Source: a virus. From it: 64,000 bases of DNA. The stretch spans positions 124,001 to 188,000 of the IMG/VR virus record IMGVR_UViG_3300031951_000001. One strand, given 5' to 3'. Of this stretch, positions 7,023-16,185 are shown piece by piece; the first letter of the stretch is position 1; every line of letters starts with the position of its first letter. Below the pieces are notes generated by a model. The model was not told the origin of the DNA. It did not search any database and worked only from the letters and a program-made list of their open reading frames with translations. A program made the position numbers and the translations under genes.

Positions 7023-8489
7023 TTACTTATAACTTACAATTTGAAATTTAATTTGTCTTTTATAAGTATTAATTTCACCACTGCTTTTTACTTGGATATC
7101 TACATAATATTCATTTGGTATTTTATCACGAGTATCAAATATAAAATAGTATTCATTAGGAGTTCTATTAACTTTAGTCCAATCTTGCACCTGTACTTCA
7201 ATTTGGCCTTCCCTAACATAAATTCTATAGTAGGCTTCTACGTTTGGTAAAAGTTTAGCCGTGCTATAGGCTTGTTTAATTATAACACCAACCTTTCGAA
7301 TATCAGTATTCAATATCTTTTCATCTTGTTTGATACCATAATAATCAAATCCATATATTTTTGGGTCTAATGAATCGGTACCAACACTCAATACTTTTTT
7401 TAATGGGTATACAGTAAATTCATTAAATAAATTAGATATTGAAATCCCATTTAGCGACATGTTTTTCCAAATATCAGAAAATGTACAAGGTGTCTTATAA
7501 CCTATTAAAGCAGGAATCGTTACTTCATACACACCTTTTGTTCTCAAACAAGACGTTATAGCCGAAGCACTCGGTATTGGGTCTCCATTACCATCTTGTA
7601 TCTCAACTATAGGAGGTGAATCCAACTTTATCGGATTACCATTTTCATATAAATAAAGATACAATTTGTTTATTTTACCTAATGAAAAGTTGTTTCTGTC
7701 ATCATCGATAATATCATTATAGTTGGTTTCTAAAAATGGTTCGTAAAATGTTTGAGTATGACGGGTAAAAAATTGAACTTCATATGGTTGAGTTAATCCT
7801 GTTAAGTTTTCAACTTGAGGTTTGAAGGCAATACCCCATCCTGTTGTATTAACCAATGAACCATTAAGTATATTGTTAATTTCATTGGTCATGTCAAACG
7901 AGATATTCTCATCACCAAATTCAAAATGTTGAGTATCTACAATGGTTAAATCATTGTAATTAACAGTACCGGTGTTTTTATTATTATATATACCCTCTTG
8001 AGTCCAAGAAGTTACTGTTGTTGTCTTGAGCCAATTTGAAGGTCTATCCGAGAAGTTTTTATCGTATTCGGAGTATTCATATATTAAATCGGCAAAATCG
8101 TACCCTACACCCTCGTCCCATTCTTGTGGTGTAAGAGTTTCGGCATTTGTGTATGGTATTCTAAATAATATTAAATCAAAGGAAGTTGCCCTCATTCTAC
8201 CATTAGATGTTTGGGTATTCTTTAACTCTTCCTCAAATGACGAGGTATTTGTCATACGTAGAGTATGAGTTAATGAGCCACCGCAAGTTGTAGAGACTGT
8301 ACCATCGGCAACTTTGGCATTTAATAAAGTTAAATCTAAATCGAATATAAATCTACTATATCCATTTGGGAATGTGGAATATACAAAATTACCATAAAAT
8401 AATTCAGTCACAGGATTTCTTCCTGTGTTTGTATAACTGTTTGATATTATCGTATTATTCTTCTTGAAATAAGAATTGTGAATCGACAT
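7023..8489 (-). CDS. Virion structural protein, probably tail or baseplate
   Basis: 488 residues with no membrane segment or signal peptide. The first half (about 1-255) is beta-rich with Thr/Asn/Tyr-rich strands (SRFIFDLDLTLLN ... GWGIAFKPQ), resembling DNRLRE-type jelly-roll regions of structural proteins. The second half contains repeated Ig-like strand patterns (VEIQDGNGDPIPSAS; YYRIYVREGQIEVQVQ). It lies directly downstream of the hub-like gene, so it probably belongs to the baseplate or tail-tip cluster. I cannot name a T4 counterpart. Confidence 0.55.
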   Translation of the reverse strand: MSIHNSYFKKNNTIISNSYTNTGRNPVTELFYGNFVYSTFPNGYSRFIFDLDLTLLNAKVADGTVSTTCGGSLTHTLRMTNTSSFEEELKNTQTSNGRMRATSFDLILFRIPYTNAETLTPQEWDEGVGYDFADLIYEYSEYDKNFSDRPSNWLKTTTVTSWTQEGIYNNKNTGTVNYNDLTIVDTQHFEFGDENISFDMTNEINNILNGSLVNTTGWGIAFKPQVENLTGLTQPYEVQFFTRHTQTFYEPFLETNYNDIIDDDRNNFSLGKINKLYLYLYENGNPIKLDSPPIVEIQDGNGDPIPSASAITSCLRTKGVYEVTIPALIGYKTPCTFSDIWKNMSLNGISISNLFNEFTVYPLKKVLSVGTDSLDPKIYGFDYYGIKQDEKILNTDIRKVGVIIKQAYSTAKLLPNVEAYYRIYVREGQIEVQVQDWTKVNRTPNEYYFIFDTRDKIPNEYYVDIQVKSSGEINTYKRQIKFQIVSYK

Positions 8490-8503
8490 TTATAGTTTTA
8501 TTT

Positions 8504-8510
8504 ATAAATA
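8504..8510 (-). promoter_or_regulatory. TATTTAT motif, candidate late-expression signal
   Basis: Sense GATATTTATAAATAAAAC, 14 nt before the ATG at 8489 and directly after the TGA of the preceding gene. It also contains TATAAATA, the T4 late promoter octamer, in sense orientation. Confidence 0.5.
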
Positions 8511-10121
8511 TCAATTAATACGGATATTTTGATTCAGAATAGTGTTTTCAGCATCTGCCAGTAATTCATCTATTTCTACGGTGGTTTGACCGTTACCTGA
8601 AGCTACAGGTACTGGTTTCATAATTGCCTTGGGATGTACGTGACCTTTAACGAAAGCGAACATTTTTCTTAATAATTCTATTAATTTTTCCCCCCTGATT
8701 GTTGAAAAACTCAGTGATTCTATACTTCTTTCATCCCCGATGAATTTATCCTGAGGAATACCGTATAAAGTATTTCTCAAATCAATTTGTTTTCCACTTG
8801 GATGTTTTGTATCGTGGGATAATAGATAAATTTTTTGAGCCCCTAAAACACCGTAAGTCACTTGGCTAGGTTGGAAATCTATTGGGGCGAACGTTTTTAA
8901 CTGTATATCCTTTGGAGAGCCAAATACAGGTGTTTCATTTTTATTTTCAGATACTACAAAAAACCCTGTTTTGGTTGGTGCTGATGCTATTTTTATCTCC
9001 GAGTAAAATTTCTTAAAATTGTTACCTTCCGTTCTTTGAACCGCGTCTATAATATTTGTAAATCTATCACCATTTTCTAAAGTTTGTTTAGACGGAGTTA
9101 CTACAAATGGAAATACCTTATCTTTTGAGACATTTTGTTGGTTCCTTGTTGCATATCCTGGAACAATTAATAGTCCGTTAAATACCCCTATAATGAATGA
9201 ATTAAAAATGTTTACAACTTCTAAAAAACTTTTATTTGTAATTATTACTTCTTCTAAAGGACCTTGGTAATCAGTACCAATTGTCATATTTTTTATAGTA
9301 CTTTGCTTAAAATTTTTGGTAGAAACAGGGTTACTATCACCAACAGGTTTTGGTATAACAGAATATAGACCTATTGAACCACTAAACAAATCAAAATCAT
9401 TTTCTAAATTATCAATATTCCACATAACCATTTTTTGTACATTTTTGGTTTTCTCGATTAAATTGACTTTTGTTTCTTTTGGTTTCTTTACTCTTTTCTG
9501 TTGGAAGTTTGACAATTGTAAAAAGGCCCTTTGGGGGTTTTCAATTGGGAGTTCTCGTATATTAATTTTTTTAACCTTACCTGACCTTAATAGTAATTCG
9601 TCTCGCTTGACGATTAAATCGCATGTGCCTCTACCTAAAAACCCATTATCACCAGGTTCAGGAAAAACACCCTTACTCTCTATCTTCCTATAATTGTTTG
9701 AATTTTTATCCTTAATACTCAAAGATTGTTCTATTCTATCACCAGATGCTAAAAATTTCTTGGCTCCTTGATAATTTTCAAAAGGTGTATTTACCGGAGA
9801 AGAAAACGGACCCTGTATGTAGAATTGGTTTTGAGATTGGAATTTTTTATTTTGATATATAATATGGACATATTCCCCCTTCTCAGGAACTTGATTCAAA
9901 TAAAATGGTAATAATGGTAAAAAAATTATTGGGTCTCTACTAGTCCATTTATCTTTTTCTTCATTCCAATTTTCAACTGAAGCTATAAGCGCAGAATAAA
10001 TTTTTGTTTCAGGTATTACTCTTAACCTACCTAACATCATAGGGTCTTGGTTATCATAAACAAACCCTGGAAATATTATTTGATGTTCGTTACTACTATC
10101 TATAGATGATGGATTACTCAT
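8511..10121 (-). CDS. Baseplate hub protein, gp5-like N-terminal OB fold
   Basis: 536 residues. The N-terminus (about 15-35: FPGFVYDNQDPMMLGRLRV) matches the start of the gp5/VgrG-type OB-fold in T4-like hub proteins, followed by strand-rich sequence (KGEYVHIIYQN, QFYIQGPF). No lysozyme catalytic pattern is evident, so it would be a non-lytic hub. The C-terminus (AFVKGHVHPKA, then a short polar end) resembles the hub C-termini of marine T4-like phages. It overlaps the 71-residue gene upstream by 4 nt (ATGA), implying translational coupling within the baseplate cluster. Confidence 0.6.
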   Translation of the reverse strand: MSNPSSIDSSNEHQIIFPGFVYDNQDPMMLGRLRVIPETKIYSALIASVENWNEEKDKWTSRDPIIFLPLLPFYLNQVPEKGEYVHIIYQNKKFQSQNQFYIQGPFSSPVNTPFENYQGAKKFLASGDRIEQSLSIKDKNSNNYRKIESKGVFPEPGDNGFLGRGTCDLIVKRDELLLRSGKVKKINIRELPIENPQRAFLQLSNFQQKRVKKPKETKVNLIEKTKNVQKMVMWNIDNLENDFDLFSGSIGLYSVIPKPVGDSNPVSTKNFKQSTIKNMTIGTDYQGPLEEVIITNKSFLEVVNIFNSFIIGVFNGLLIVPGYATRNQQNVSKDKVFPFVVTPSKQTLENGDRFTNIIDAVQRTEGNNFKKFYSEIKIASAPTKTGFFVVSENKNETPVFGSPKDIQLKTFAPIDFQPSQVTYGVLGAQKIYLLSHDTKHPSGKQIDLRNTLYGIPQDKFIGDERSIESLSFSTIRGEKLIELLRKMFAFVKGHVHPKAIMKPVPVASGNGQTTVEIDELLADAENTILNQNIRIN

Positions 10122-10333
10122 TTTGTAACAGTTCTATTTTGATATTCTTTCAAAATTAAATTATAAGAATTTTCCAATTTATCTAAATGTTTGGTTAAAT
10201 TGATAATGTTGTCTTTAGTTCTGTCAAAATCTTCTTTTAAGAAGTCTAACGCATAAATTAAATCCTTATTAGGTAAAGATTTATACTCTTTTATGATTTG
10301 AACTACTTTTTCGGCTCTATGTTTATCTTCCAT
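10118..10333 (-). CDS. Small helical protein in the baseplate cluster
   Basis: 71 residues, almost entirely helical with heptad-like Leu spacing (YALDFLKEDFDRTKDNI ... KHLDKLENSYNLIL), so probably a coiled coil. It lies between two large structural genes and overlaps the hub gene start by 4 nt. Size and position suggest a tail assembly chaperone or small baseplate part; nothing in the sequence decides which. Confidence 0.5.
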   Translation of the reverse strand: MEDKHRAEKVVQIIKEYKSLPNKDLIYALDFLKEDFDRTKDNIINLTKHLDKLENSYNLILKEYQNRTVTK

Positions 10334-10335
10334 AA

Positions 10336-12237
10336 TTACATTTTTTTCCCAAACGCATTAGATGGTATTGATAGTCCAGCAGGAGTAATTGTTAAAGGAG
10401 GTATAGCTATTTGGACTTTACCATTTTCCGCCTCTTCATTTACTAATGATTTTATGGTACTCAAAACACTTAACACTTCTAAATTAGGACTACCGTCAGG
10501 TAATGGTCCTGTTGGTATACCTAATTTCTGTAAATCTTCTATTGTACCAATAAATGCTCTAGTCGCTGAAAACCCGTCAAGAAATTGAGATGCGAATACT
10601 AATGGTAATGGTAGCTTTAATCCCCCCACCGCAATCTTTAATAACCAAAGTATTTCGTCAATTACACTTTTACATTCCCGCCAATCCGAAACAAATTGAG
10701 CTATTACAATCAGAAGTTGGACTAATTTTAAAATCATTATAACTTTTTTATTCGCCTGTTCTTTCTGTAAATCTTTAATGACACTTTGAATTAATGCCAA
10801 TATATCTCTTTTTATTAATTTGAATAATTCTTGGACAAAGATGGCCCCAATTCTAGAAACTAAGTTTTTAACAAATTCTTTAAAACATAAGAAAAATTCT
10901 ACGAATCCTTTTATATCTCCACACAATTCTTGACCAATAGCTTTTAACATCACTAAAATTGGTAAAATTACTTTTGGGCCCAATAATGAAATAATTAATC
11001 CTTGAGTAATTAATTTAATAAAATTTAAATCGATGGCGGCTTTAATGTTCCCACCAATTTCAATACCAGTCCACTGTGGATTGTTTGCTAAAATATCAGT
11101 TAATTCACTCGCTGCTTTTTCTAATTGAGACCCTTCATATCTATTTAATTCCGATAATGCATTTACAATTTGTTCAGAATTTACAGGTAATTTTTGAGTG
11201 GTACAATCTAAATATTCTACAACCCCAAGTTTAAAATTACTTATTTGTTGTTCAACATTTCTCAATTCAACTTGAGTTAACTCATAAAATGAGTCATCAA
11301 TACCATCTAATTCCGCAACTTTCGCAACCCCACTAACGTCAATTTTTTTTCTACTATCAAAACATAAACCTAATATTCTGGCCAAATATCTTTGGAATTT
11401 TGATGAGTCTTCAACCTCGTTTATACTTACGTTTGCCTGAATTGAAACAGCCCCACTTAAAGAATCCATTATACTGGCCATAATAGATGAAAAATTAACA
11501 ACACTAATTGTTTGGTAGTAATCATTTAAAAATTCACCAACAACGTTTACGTTATTAAGCCTATTAGGTAGGTCTACTTTAAACCAAGGACCATACTGTC
11601 CAAAATTATCATATTCTTCAAAAGTTATATTAAATAATTCTTGTCCTGATACTCCATTATATAATTGACCATTTGCTGAACTATAAGATTGTGTTGGATT
11701 TTGTACTCTATAGTACAACTCCTTATTCATAGAAAACGGATTCGATTGAATTGAAACATTGTCTTTTTCGTATAATGCTTTACCTACTTTAGAAATAGGG
11801 TCTTTTTTTAGCAACCCTCCTAAATCAACACTGGCAACTTTTACATATACGGTTTGAGCGATATATGTTTGTTGTTGGTCACATCCTGTTGTTTTATTAA
11901 TTTCTTCTAATAATATTTCCCTGATTTTTGGTTGAATATTTTTAATAGCTTTAATCATGAGATTTTTAATATATCTCATACTATTACTACCTTTACCTCC
12001 AGTTACATTATTGATATCTAATAATTCCTCAAGTTGATTTTTAACTTCTTTTTGATATCTTTTTACCTGTTCTTTGGCCTTATCAAGTTGTTCAGTAATA
12101 TCTTGTTTGGCCTGCTCCTGAGAGTCACCAGCTTTTTTTACCGCTTCATCGTATTGTTTTTTGAGGTCTTTGTAAGAATTAATTGAACTTATCTTATCCT
12201 TAGCCTTTTTGTAACTTTCTTCTAAATCTAAAGCCAT
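10336..12237 (-). CDS. Large virion protein with coiled coil and hydrophobic helices
   Basis: 633 residues. An N-terminal coiled coil (about 1-75, Lys/Glu/Gln-rich) leads to a beta-containing centre (about 120-270). Then come several strongly hydrophobic helices (about 395-440, 450-490, 500-560) before a Pro-rich end (IAIPPLTITPAGL). Hydrophobic helices in a virion protein fit a tape-measure-like or membrane-penetrating tail component, although 633 residues is short for a tape measure. It lies directly upstream of the hub genes. The family is not recognised; the structural role is inferred from context. Confidence 0.5.
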   Translation of the reverse strand: MALDLEESYKKAKDKISSINSYKDLKKQYDEAVKKAGDSQEQAKQDITEQLDKAKEQVKRYQKEVKNQLEELLDINNVTGGKGSNSMRYIKNLMIKAIKNIQPKIREILLEEINKTTGCDQQQTYIAQTVYVKVASVDLGGLLKKDPISKVGKALYEKDNVSIQSNPFSMNKELYYRVQNPTQSYSSANGQLYNGVSGQELFNITFEEYDNFGQYGPWFKVDLPNRLNNVNVVGEFLNDYYQTISVVNFSSIMASIMDSLSGAVSIQANVSINEVEDSSKFQRYLARILGLCFDSRKKIDVSGVAKVAELDGIDDSFYELTQVELRNVEQQISNFKLGVVEYLDCTTQKLPVNSEQIVNALSELNRYEGSQLEKAASELTDILANNPQWTGIEIGGNIKAAIDLNFIKLITQGLIISLLGPKVILPILVMLKAIGQELCGDIKGFVEFFLCFKEFVKNLVSRIGAIFVQELFKLIKRDILALIQSVIKDLQKEQANKKVIMILKLVQLLIVIAQFVSDWRECKSVIDEILWLLKIAVGGLKLPLPLVFASQFLDGFSATRAFIGTIEDLQKLGIPTGPLPDGSPNLEVLSVLSTIKSLVNEEAENGKVQIAIPPLTITPAGLSIPSNAFGKKM

Positions 12238-12245
12238 GCCATTGA

Positions 12246-12617
12246 TTATTTCATTTTATATGACCCGTCATTTTTAGAAATGTCTTTTTCGATTAAATTT
12301 TGTAAAATGTCATCATCAACATCTAAATCAGAAATAGAAAACGATTCTTGTTTTGAATTTGATTTTTCCCAAATACTGGACTGTAATTTAGAAAGAGTTA
12401 ATTTTTTCTCTACACAATCATTGATGATTTTCTGTTGTTCTTTGATGATTGGCCCTAATACGGTCATATCTTCGGTCTCTTTCATCATTGACAACATTTT
12501 ATTTTGGATTCGTATCGCGGTATTTCTTTGCTCTACAAGCTCATTATAGATTTCCTGCATCAATGATAACATTGATTCTTTGGTGAGATTAATCTCTTTT
12601 TTTTGTGGTCTAGGCAT
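12246..12617 (-). CDS. Small coiled-coil protein of unknown function
   Basis: 123 residues, mainly helical: an N-terminal basic stretch, a helix rich in Met/Gln/Glu (about 13-80), then an acidic Asp/Ser-rich segment (SISDLDVDDDILQNL). No family is recognised. It lies 8 nt upstream of the 633-residue structural gene and 11 nt downstream of the sigma-like gene. The composition fits a tail assembly or scaffolding protein, which is inference. Confidence 0.5.
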   Translation of the reverse strand: MPRPQKKEINLTKESMLSLMQEIYNELVEQRNTAIRIQNKMLSMMKETEDMTVLGPIIKEQQKIINDCVEKKLTLSKLQSSIWEKSNSKQESFSISDLDVDDDILQNLIEKDISKNDGSYKMK

Positions 12618-12621
12618 AACT

Positions 12622-12628
12622 ATAAATA
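12622..12628 (-). promoter_or_regulatory. TATTTAT motif, candidate late-expression signal
   Basis: Sense AGTATTTATAG, 4 nt before the ATG at 12617 and immediately after the TAG stop of the sigma-like gene. It marks the head of the structural cluster 12617-6609. Confidence 0.45.
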
Positions 12629-13378
12629 CTATTTAATCATTTTTTGAATTAAATCAAAATATATAGTTTTATACTTCTTCATAGAACTTCTAATTTCTTT
12701 TGTACTTAAATTAGTCATTTCTCTCAAAGACAATAAAATTATATTCTTATTGAATTTATTGTTATCGGTACCAATAAAAATATTGTCATAATTCTCAAAC
12801 AGGTCATAAAGAGCTTGACCTAATTTAATTTCATTTTCAGATAACCCATCTTGACTTATAAAGTCATTAATCTCACCTAAAAAATTTTTAATGACCAACT
12901 CACTATCGAAAACTTCTCTGTCAATACTATAAGAAAAGTCAGTATTGTTTTCTAAATTAGAAGATATATCCTCGTAAGAAATCTTACGATTCATATCTTT
13001 TTGGTCTTTGATGATTTGACCCATCAAATAGTTTTTACATATGGTACCAAAGTAAGAATAAGCCTTCTTTTCTTTAGCAGGCTTAAACTTATCTATTTTG
13101 GTCATCAAAAATGAGTGAGTGTCTATATGGATTTCATAGAAGTCCATATCTTTTCTATATAATTTGTATCTTCGAATAATCGAAGAAATCATTTTGTCTA
13201 AGGGTTTTCGTAAAAACTCATTGTAGATTTTATTTTTTTCATCAAAAGTTTGTGCGTTAAGGTATCTTATAACCGCCTGTTCTTCTCTGACATCAAAATA
13301 ATTTGCTTGTTTTGGTTTTCTACCCTTCTTCTTTAACTCAACATTTGTGTCTCCTGACAAAGTGCTGGTTTCAGTCAT
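12629..13378 (-). CDS. Late-transcription sigma factor, gp55-like
   Basis: 249 residues from the ATG at 13378, whose A is shared with the TGA of the upstream glycosyltransferase (TGATG). Residues about 25-130 follow sigma70 region 2: EEQAVIRYLNA, then PLDKMISSIIRRYKLY (region 1.2/2.1-like), then DTHSFLMTKIDKFKP and AYSYFGTICKNYLMGQIIK (region 2.2-2.4-like). The C-terminus (REMTNLSTKEIRSSMKKY) could be a remnant region-4 helix-turn-helix. Length and pattern fit T4-like gp55, which directs host RNA polymerase to late promoters. The matching promoter may be the TATTTAT element found before structural genes. Confidence 0.65.
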   Translation of the reverse strand: MTETSTLSGDTNVELKKKGRKPKQANYFDVREEQAVIRYLNAQTFDEKNKIYNEFLRKPLDKMISSIIRRYKLYRKDMDFYEIHIDTHSFLMTKIDKFKPAKEKKAYSYFGTICKNYLMGQIIKDQKDMNRKISYEDISSNLENNTDFSYSIDREVFDSELVIKNFLGEINDFISQDGLSENEIKLGQALYDLFENYDNIFIGTDNNKFNKNIILLSLREMTNLSTKEIRSSMKKYKTIYFDLIQKMIK

Positions 13379-14196
13379 CAAATATTTTCTGGCTCGTATT
13401 TTATGTCTCTTTCTTTTGTGAAGAAATACTCTTTTTTAGCAGACTCAATCCAAAACTTAACTTCTTGCTCGGTCAACATATTGTCTCCATTTTTGTAATT
13501 CCAAAAGATTGAGCCAGTACGTAAATTTACGTGTTTGTAACCAATTTTAGGAATTGACATAATCTTTACAGAATTGTAAGTCATTCTTAAAAAGAATTCG
13601 TAACCAAATGTTAATTTGAAGTTTGGTTTCATCATTCCGTAATCTTGGAATACCGACCTCTTCATAACCATTCCTGATATCTGAAAATTTTGATATGTGT
13701 GAAGAGTGTCGTTAGTGAGAATACCCATTTCAGATGAGATATTCAAAGCAAATGTTGCCTCGTTTGTAAATCCGGCAAATACGCCCTTTTCATCCACATC
13801 AATAACCAATGGTAAGAATGCCTGAACATCAGGGTATACTTCACTGTATTTTTTAACATTTTTGAACCAAATGCTGGAGAATTCATCGTCAATTTCGTAA
13901 AGAGAAATCCATTCGGATTCCGCAACACTTACTCCATAATTCACTTGAAGTGAGTAATTCCCCTCTCCACCCCATGAATATTTCTTAACATTTAAATCAC
14001 CAAAGTCATACGAATTTAAAAATTCAATTAAATTTGTTTCTTCAGTATGAACAATAACTAATTCATGAATACCGACTCTTTGATTAATTAACGAATCAAT
14101 ACATTTTTTAAAATAATCATCGAATGAATGAACCGATGAGGTTTTAATCGGAAGAATAACCGATACATTAAAAGTTTCTTTATTTGTGTTTTCCAT
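13378..14196 (-). CDS. Family 2-type glycosyltransferase
   Basis: 272 residues from the ATG at 14196, two bases after the previous stop (TAATATG). It has a GT-A fold: NVSVILPIKTSS at the start, a conserved beta-strand (ELVIVHTEE), then WISLYEIDDE at about 97-105, where an Asp-Asp-Glu replaces the usual DxD metal motif. GT2 enzymes move a sugar from a nucleotide donor to a glycan, lipid or protein. It is the most promoter-distal sugar gene of the minus-strand island and is coupled to the sigma-like gene. Confidence 0.7.
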   Translation of the reverse strand: MENTNKETFNVSVILPIKTSSVHSFDDYFKKCIDSLINQRVGIHELVIVHTEETNLIEFLNSYDFGDLNVKKYSWGGEGNYSLQVNYGVSVAESEWISLYEIDDEFSSIWFKNVKKYSEVYPDVQAFLPLVIDVDEKGVFAGFTNEATFALNISSEMGILTNDTLHTYQNFQISGMVMKRSVFQDYGMMKPNFKLTFGYEFFLRMTYNSVKIMSIPKIGYKHVNLRTGSIFWNYKNGDNMLTEQEVKFWIESAKKEYFFTKERDIKYEPENI

Positions 14197-14197
14197 A

Positions 14198-15265
14198 TTA
14201 TTCAATTGTTTCTACTTCAGCAAGTTTATTAAGTTGTTCTTCAAAAGATTCGAGACGAGTATTCAAATAACCCTCAAATAATTCTACCGCATTTTTATAA
14301 AAAGTTTCTTTAGTGGATAAAGACTCTACTGTGGTTTTCATTTCAGAATATAATTCTTCTTTGATATTATCTTCTAACCAATTTTGTAAGAAGTCGGCGG
14401 CAAAATCCGTAATCTGATTTTTGTTATTAACCCAAAATCCGTTGTTCTCATTTATCCAATGAGGAAGCAAGTTAGGTACCAAACCTAAAACAGGAACACC
14501 TGTCTTCATTGATTCAAGAGGGTACGTGCCAAACCCGCTAGTTTCATCAACCCAAATTGACAGAAAACAATCTTGTAAATTTTTAGCAAAATCCTTTTCG
14601 GTTTGATTTCTCATATCCTTGAAAGAAATCCATCTGTATTGAGGGAATTTCAAATAGAATGATTTGATAATGTTTGCAGTATCCCTTGGTTCGCGAGTAT
14701 GAATCGCAATAATTGGTTTTGGTGGGTATTGTTGTTCTGTAAAACTATCTGAAATAAATGGAGGGAGAATATCAAAAGAAGCGGTTCTCATAATATTTGA
14801 GACATATTCTTTTTGGAATTCAGACGTTGTTATACATTTGAAGAACCCAAATTGTTGCCATGTTTGACCTGGTTGTAATGTTTCCAAAATATGGTCGTAA
14901 GCTTGACACAATACTATTTTACCACAAGGTAAATTAGCAATCTGAGGCATTACAAAACCATACAATTCAGGAAGAACAATAAAGTCTTCAGGTGAAACCT
15001 CGAGTTGTTGTCCCTCGATAGATTTATGAGGTAACTTCATAAATTCCTCACCCATCCATGACTCAACACCAACGTAATCTGGTTTTTCATGTAACATAAT
15101 TGGATTATATCCCGCTTTGGATAATGACATACCTAAATGGTAAATGTAAGAAATTGAAGCTTTCGCATTACCTTTAGTGTCTTGGACAAGAAGATAAATT
15201 CGAGACTTTTTGTCCTTCATGTTTATTATAGATGTCTCTAATTTTTTAATTTGTTCTTGGTTCAT
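14198..15265 (-). CDS. GT-B fold glycosyltransferase (group 1-like)
   Basis: 355 residues. The N-terminal half has a Rossmann-like start (KSRIYLLVQDTKGNAKASISYIYHLG). The C-terminal half carries GT4-type features: a strand pair (PKPIIAIHTREPRDT), then DCFLSIWVDETSGFGTYPLESMKTGVPVLG, the donor-binding Glu-containing motif of group 1 transferases. The C-terminus is a long acidic helix. It has a 3-nt gap to the next gene upstream. The substrate is unknown. Confidence 0.65.
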   Translation of the reverse strand: MNQEQIKKLETSIINMKDKKSRIYLLVQDTKGNAKASISYIYHLGMSLSKAGYNPIMLHEKPDYVGVESWMGEEFMKLPHKSIEGQQLEVSPEDFIVLPELYGFVMPQIANLPCGKIVLCQAYDHILETLQPGQTWQQFGFFKCITTSEFQKEYVSNIMRTASFDILPPFISDSFTEQQYPPKPIIAIHTREPRDTANIIKSFYLKFPQYRWISFKDMRNQTEKDFAKNLQDCFLSIWVDETSGFGTYPLESMKTGVPVLGLVPNLLPHWINENNGFWVNNKNQITDFAADFLQNWLEDNIKEELYSEMKTTVESLSTKETFYKNAVELFEGYLNTRLESFEEQLNKLAEVETIE

Positions 15266-15268
15266 ATA

Positions 15269-15538
15269 TTAATACTTGTTTAATAATTTTTTATTTAATA
15301 ATGTATTGAATGAGATTTTAAATGGGATTGACAATTCGGAGCTTTTTGGGCCTAACGCTTCATCAACACCTTCATTTTCGGTCATTAAAATTTCAATTAA
15401 TGTTTTAACCATTTCATATTTAACAACACTTATATGGTTTTCTGAAGAACCTGTTGAATCAACTGAAGGCTCAATATTGATGTATTCATCAATTTGGTCC
15501 AAATCCAAATAATAATATTCGTTAAGAATTTTTAGCAT
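15269..15538 (-). CDS. Small protein of unknown function
   Basis: 89 residues, acidic in the first half and basic at the end (LLNKKLLNKY). There is no signal peptide or domain I recognise. Its ATG lies inside the last 7 nt of the upstream HAD-like gene, and it ends 3 nt before the next glycosyltransferase start, so it is co-translated in this operon. Confidence 0.5.
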   Translation of the reverse strand: MLKILNEYYYLDLDQIDEYINIEPSVDSTGSSENHISVVKYEMVKTLIEILMTENEGVDEALGPKSSELSIPFKISFNTLLNKKLLNKY

Positions 15539-16185
15539 GGAATAATTTCTTTTAATTTTTCTTCGAACTCCTTCATAGTTGTAATAGTATGAATTGATTC
15601 TATTTTTTTATTATACTCCGTTTCAAATTTTATAACTAATTTATCTGACGGATGTTCTAATAATAACGATGGATTGGATGTAAGTAAAATATCTATTTCA
15701 TTCCACATAGAATTAATTGTGTAATTACTATAAAATACCACTTTTTCTAATTGGCAACCAAATTTTGATAGGAAAAATAATGAAGCTGGTTTCGATTTAC
15801 CAATCTCATCTGAAACTACAATAAAGTCATGTTTATCTCGTAAATTAATATACACATCATTCAAATCGTTAAATGTAGTATACTCTGAAGACGCCGCATG
15901 GCCAAATATTTCCATAACATAATCCTCAAATAGAAATGAATATTCCTCTTCTTTGTTCTGAAAAATGAAGTGGTTTGAAATTTCTAAGCTGCCTACCGGT
16001 AGATTTATTTTATATTCAAATGGAACAATCTCACTTATTTCTTCAGTATTACCCGAAACATCTAATTCATAAGTTTTTTCAAATCGCTCTTCATCAATAG
16101 TATCGATTAGATTTTTTTGATAAACTTGCGTAATTTTCCCAATAGTGTCCCGCAAGACACCATTTATCTCGATTCCAATTCTCAT
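15532..16185 (-). CDS. HAD-like protein with altered catalytic motif
   Basis: 217 residues. The start MRIGIEINGVLRD matches HAD motif I of 5'-nucleotidase-type phage proteins (normally DxDGVL), but the nucleophile position is Glu6 and the second acidic position is Asn8. Residues about 120-135 (DFIVVSDEIGKSKPASLFFLSKFG) correspond to the motif II/III region with a Lys, and WNEIDILLTSNPSLL to motif IV with one Asp. The fold looks kept but phosphatase chemistry is doubtful. It overlaps PhoH by 4 nt (ATGA). Confidence 0.55.
   Translation of the reverse strand: MRIGIEINGVLRDTIGKITQVYQKNLIDTIDEERFEKTYELDVSGNTEEISEIVPFEYKINLPVGSLEISNHFIFQNKEEEYSFLFEDYVMEIFGHAASSEYTTFNDLNDVYINLRDKHDFIVVSDEIGKSKPASLFFLSKFGCQLEKVVFYSNYTINSMWNEIDILLTSNPSLLLEHPSDKLVIKFETEYNKKIESIHTITTMKEFEEKLKEIIPC

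Noticed and set aside
8511-10121. Tail lysozyme gp5 with a lytic domain
   Set aside because: Only the OB-fold start is recognisable; no lysozyme Glu/Asp/Thr pattern was found.
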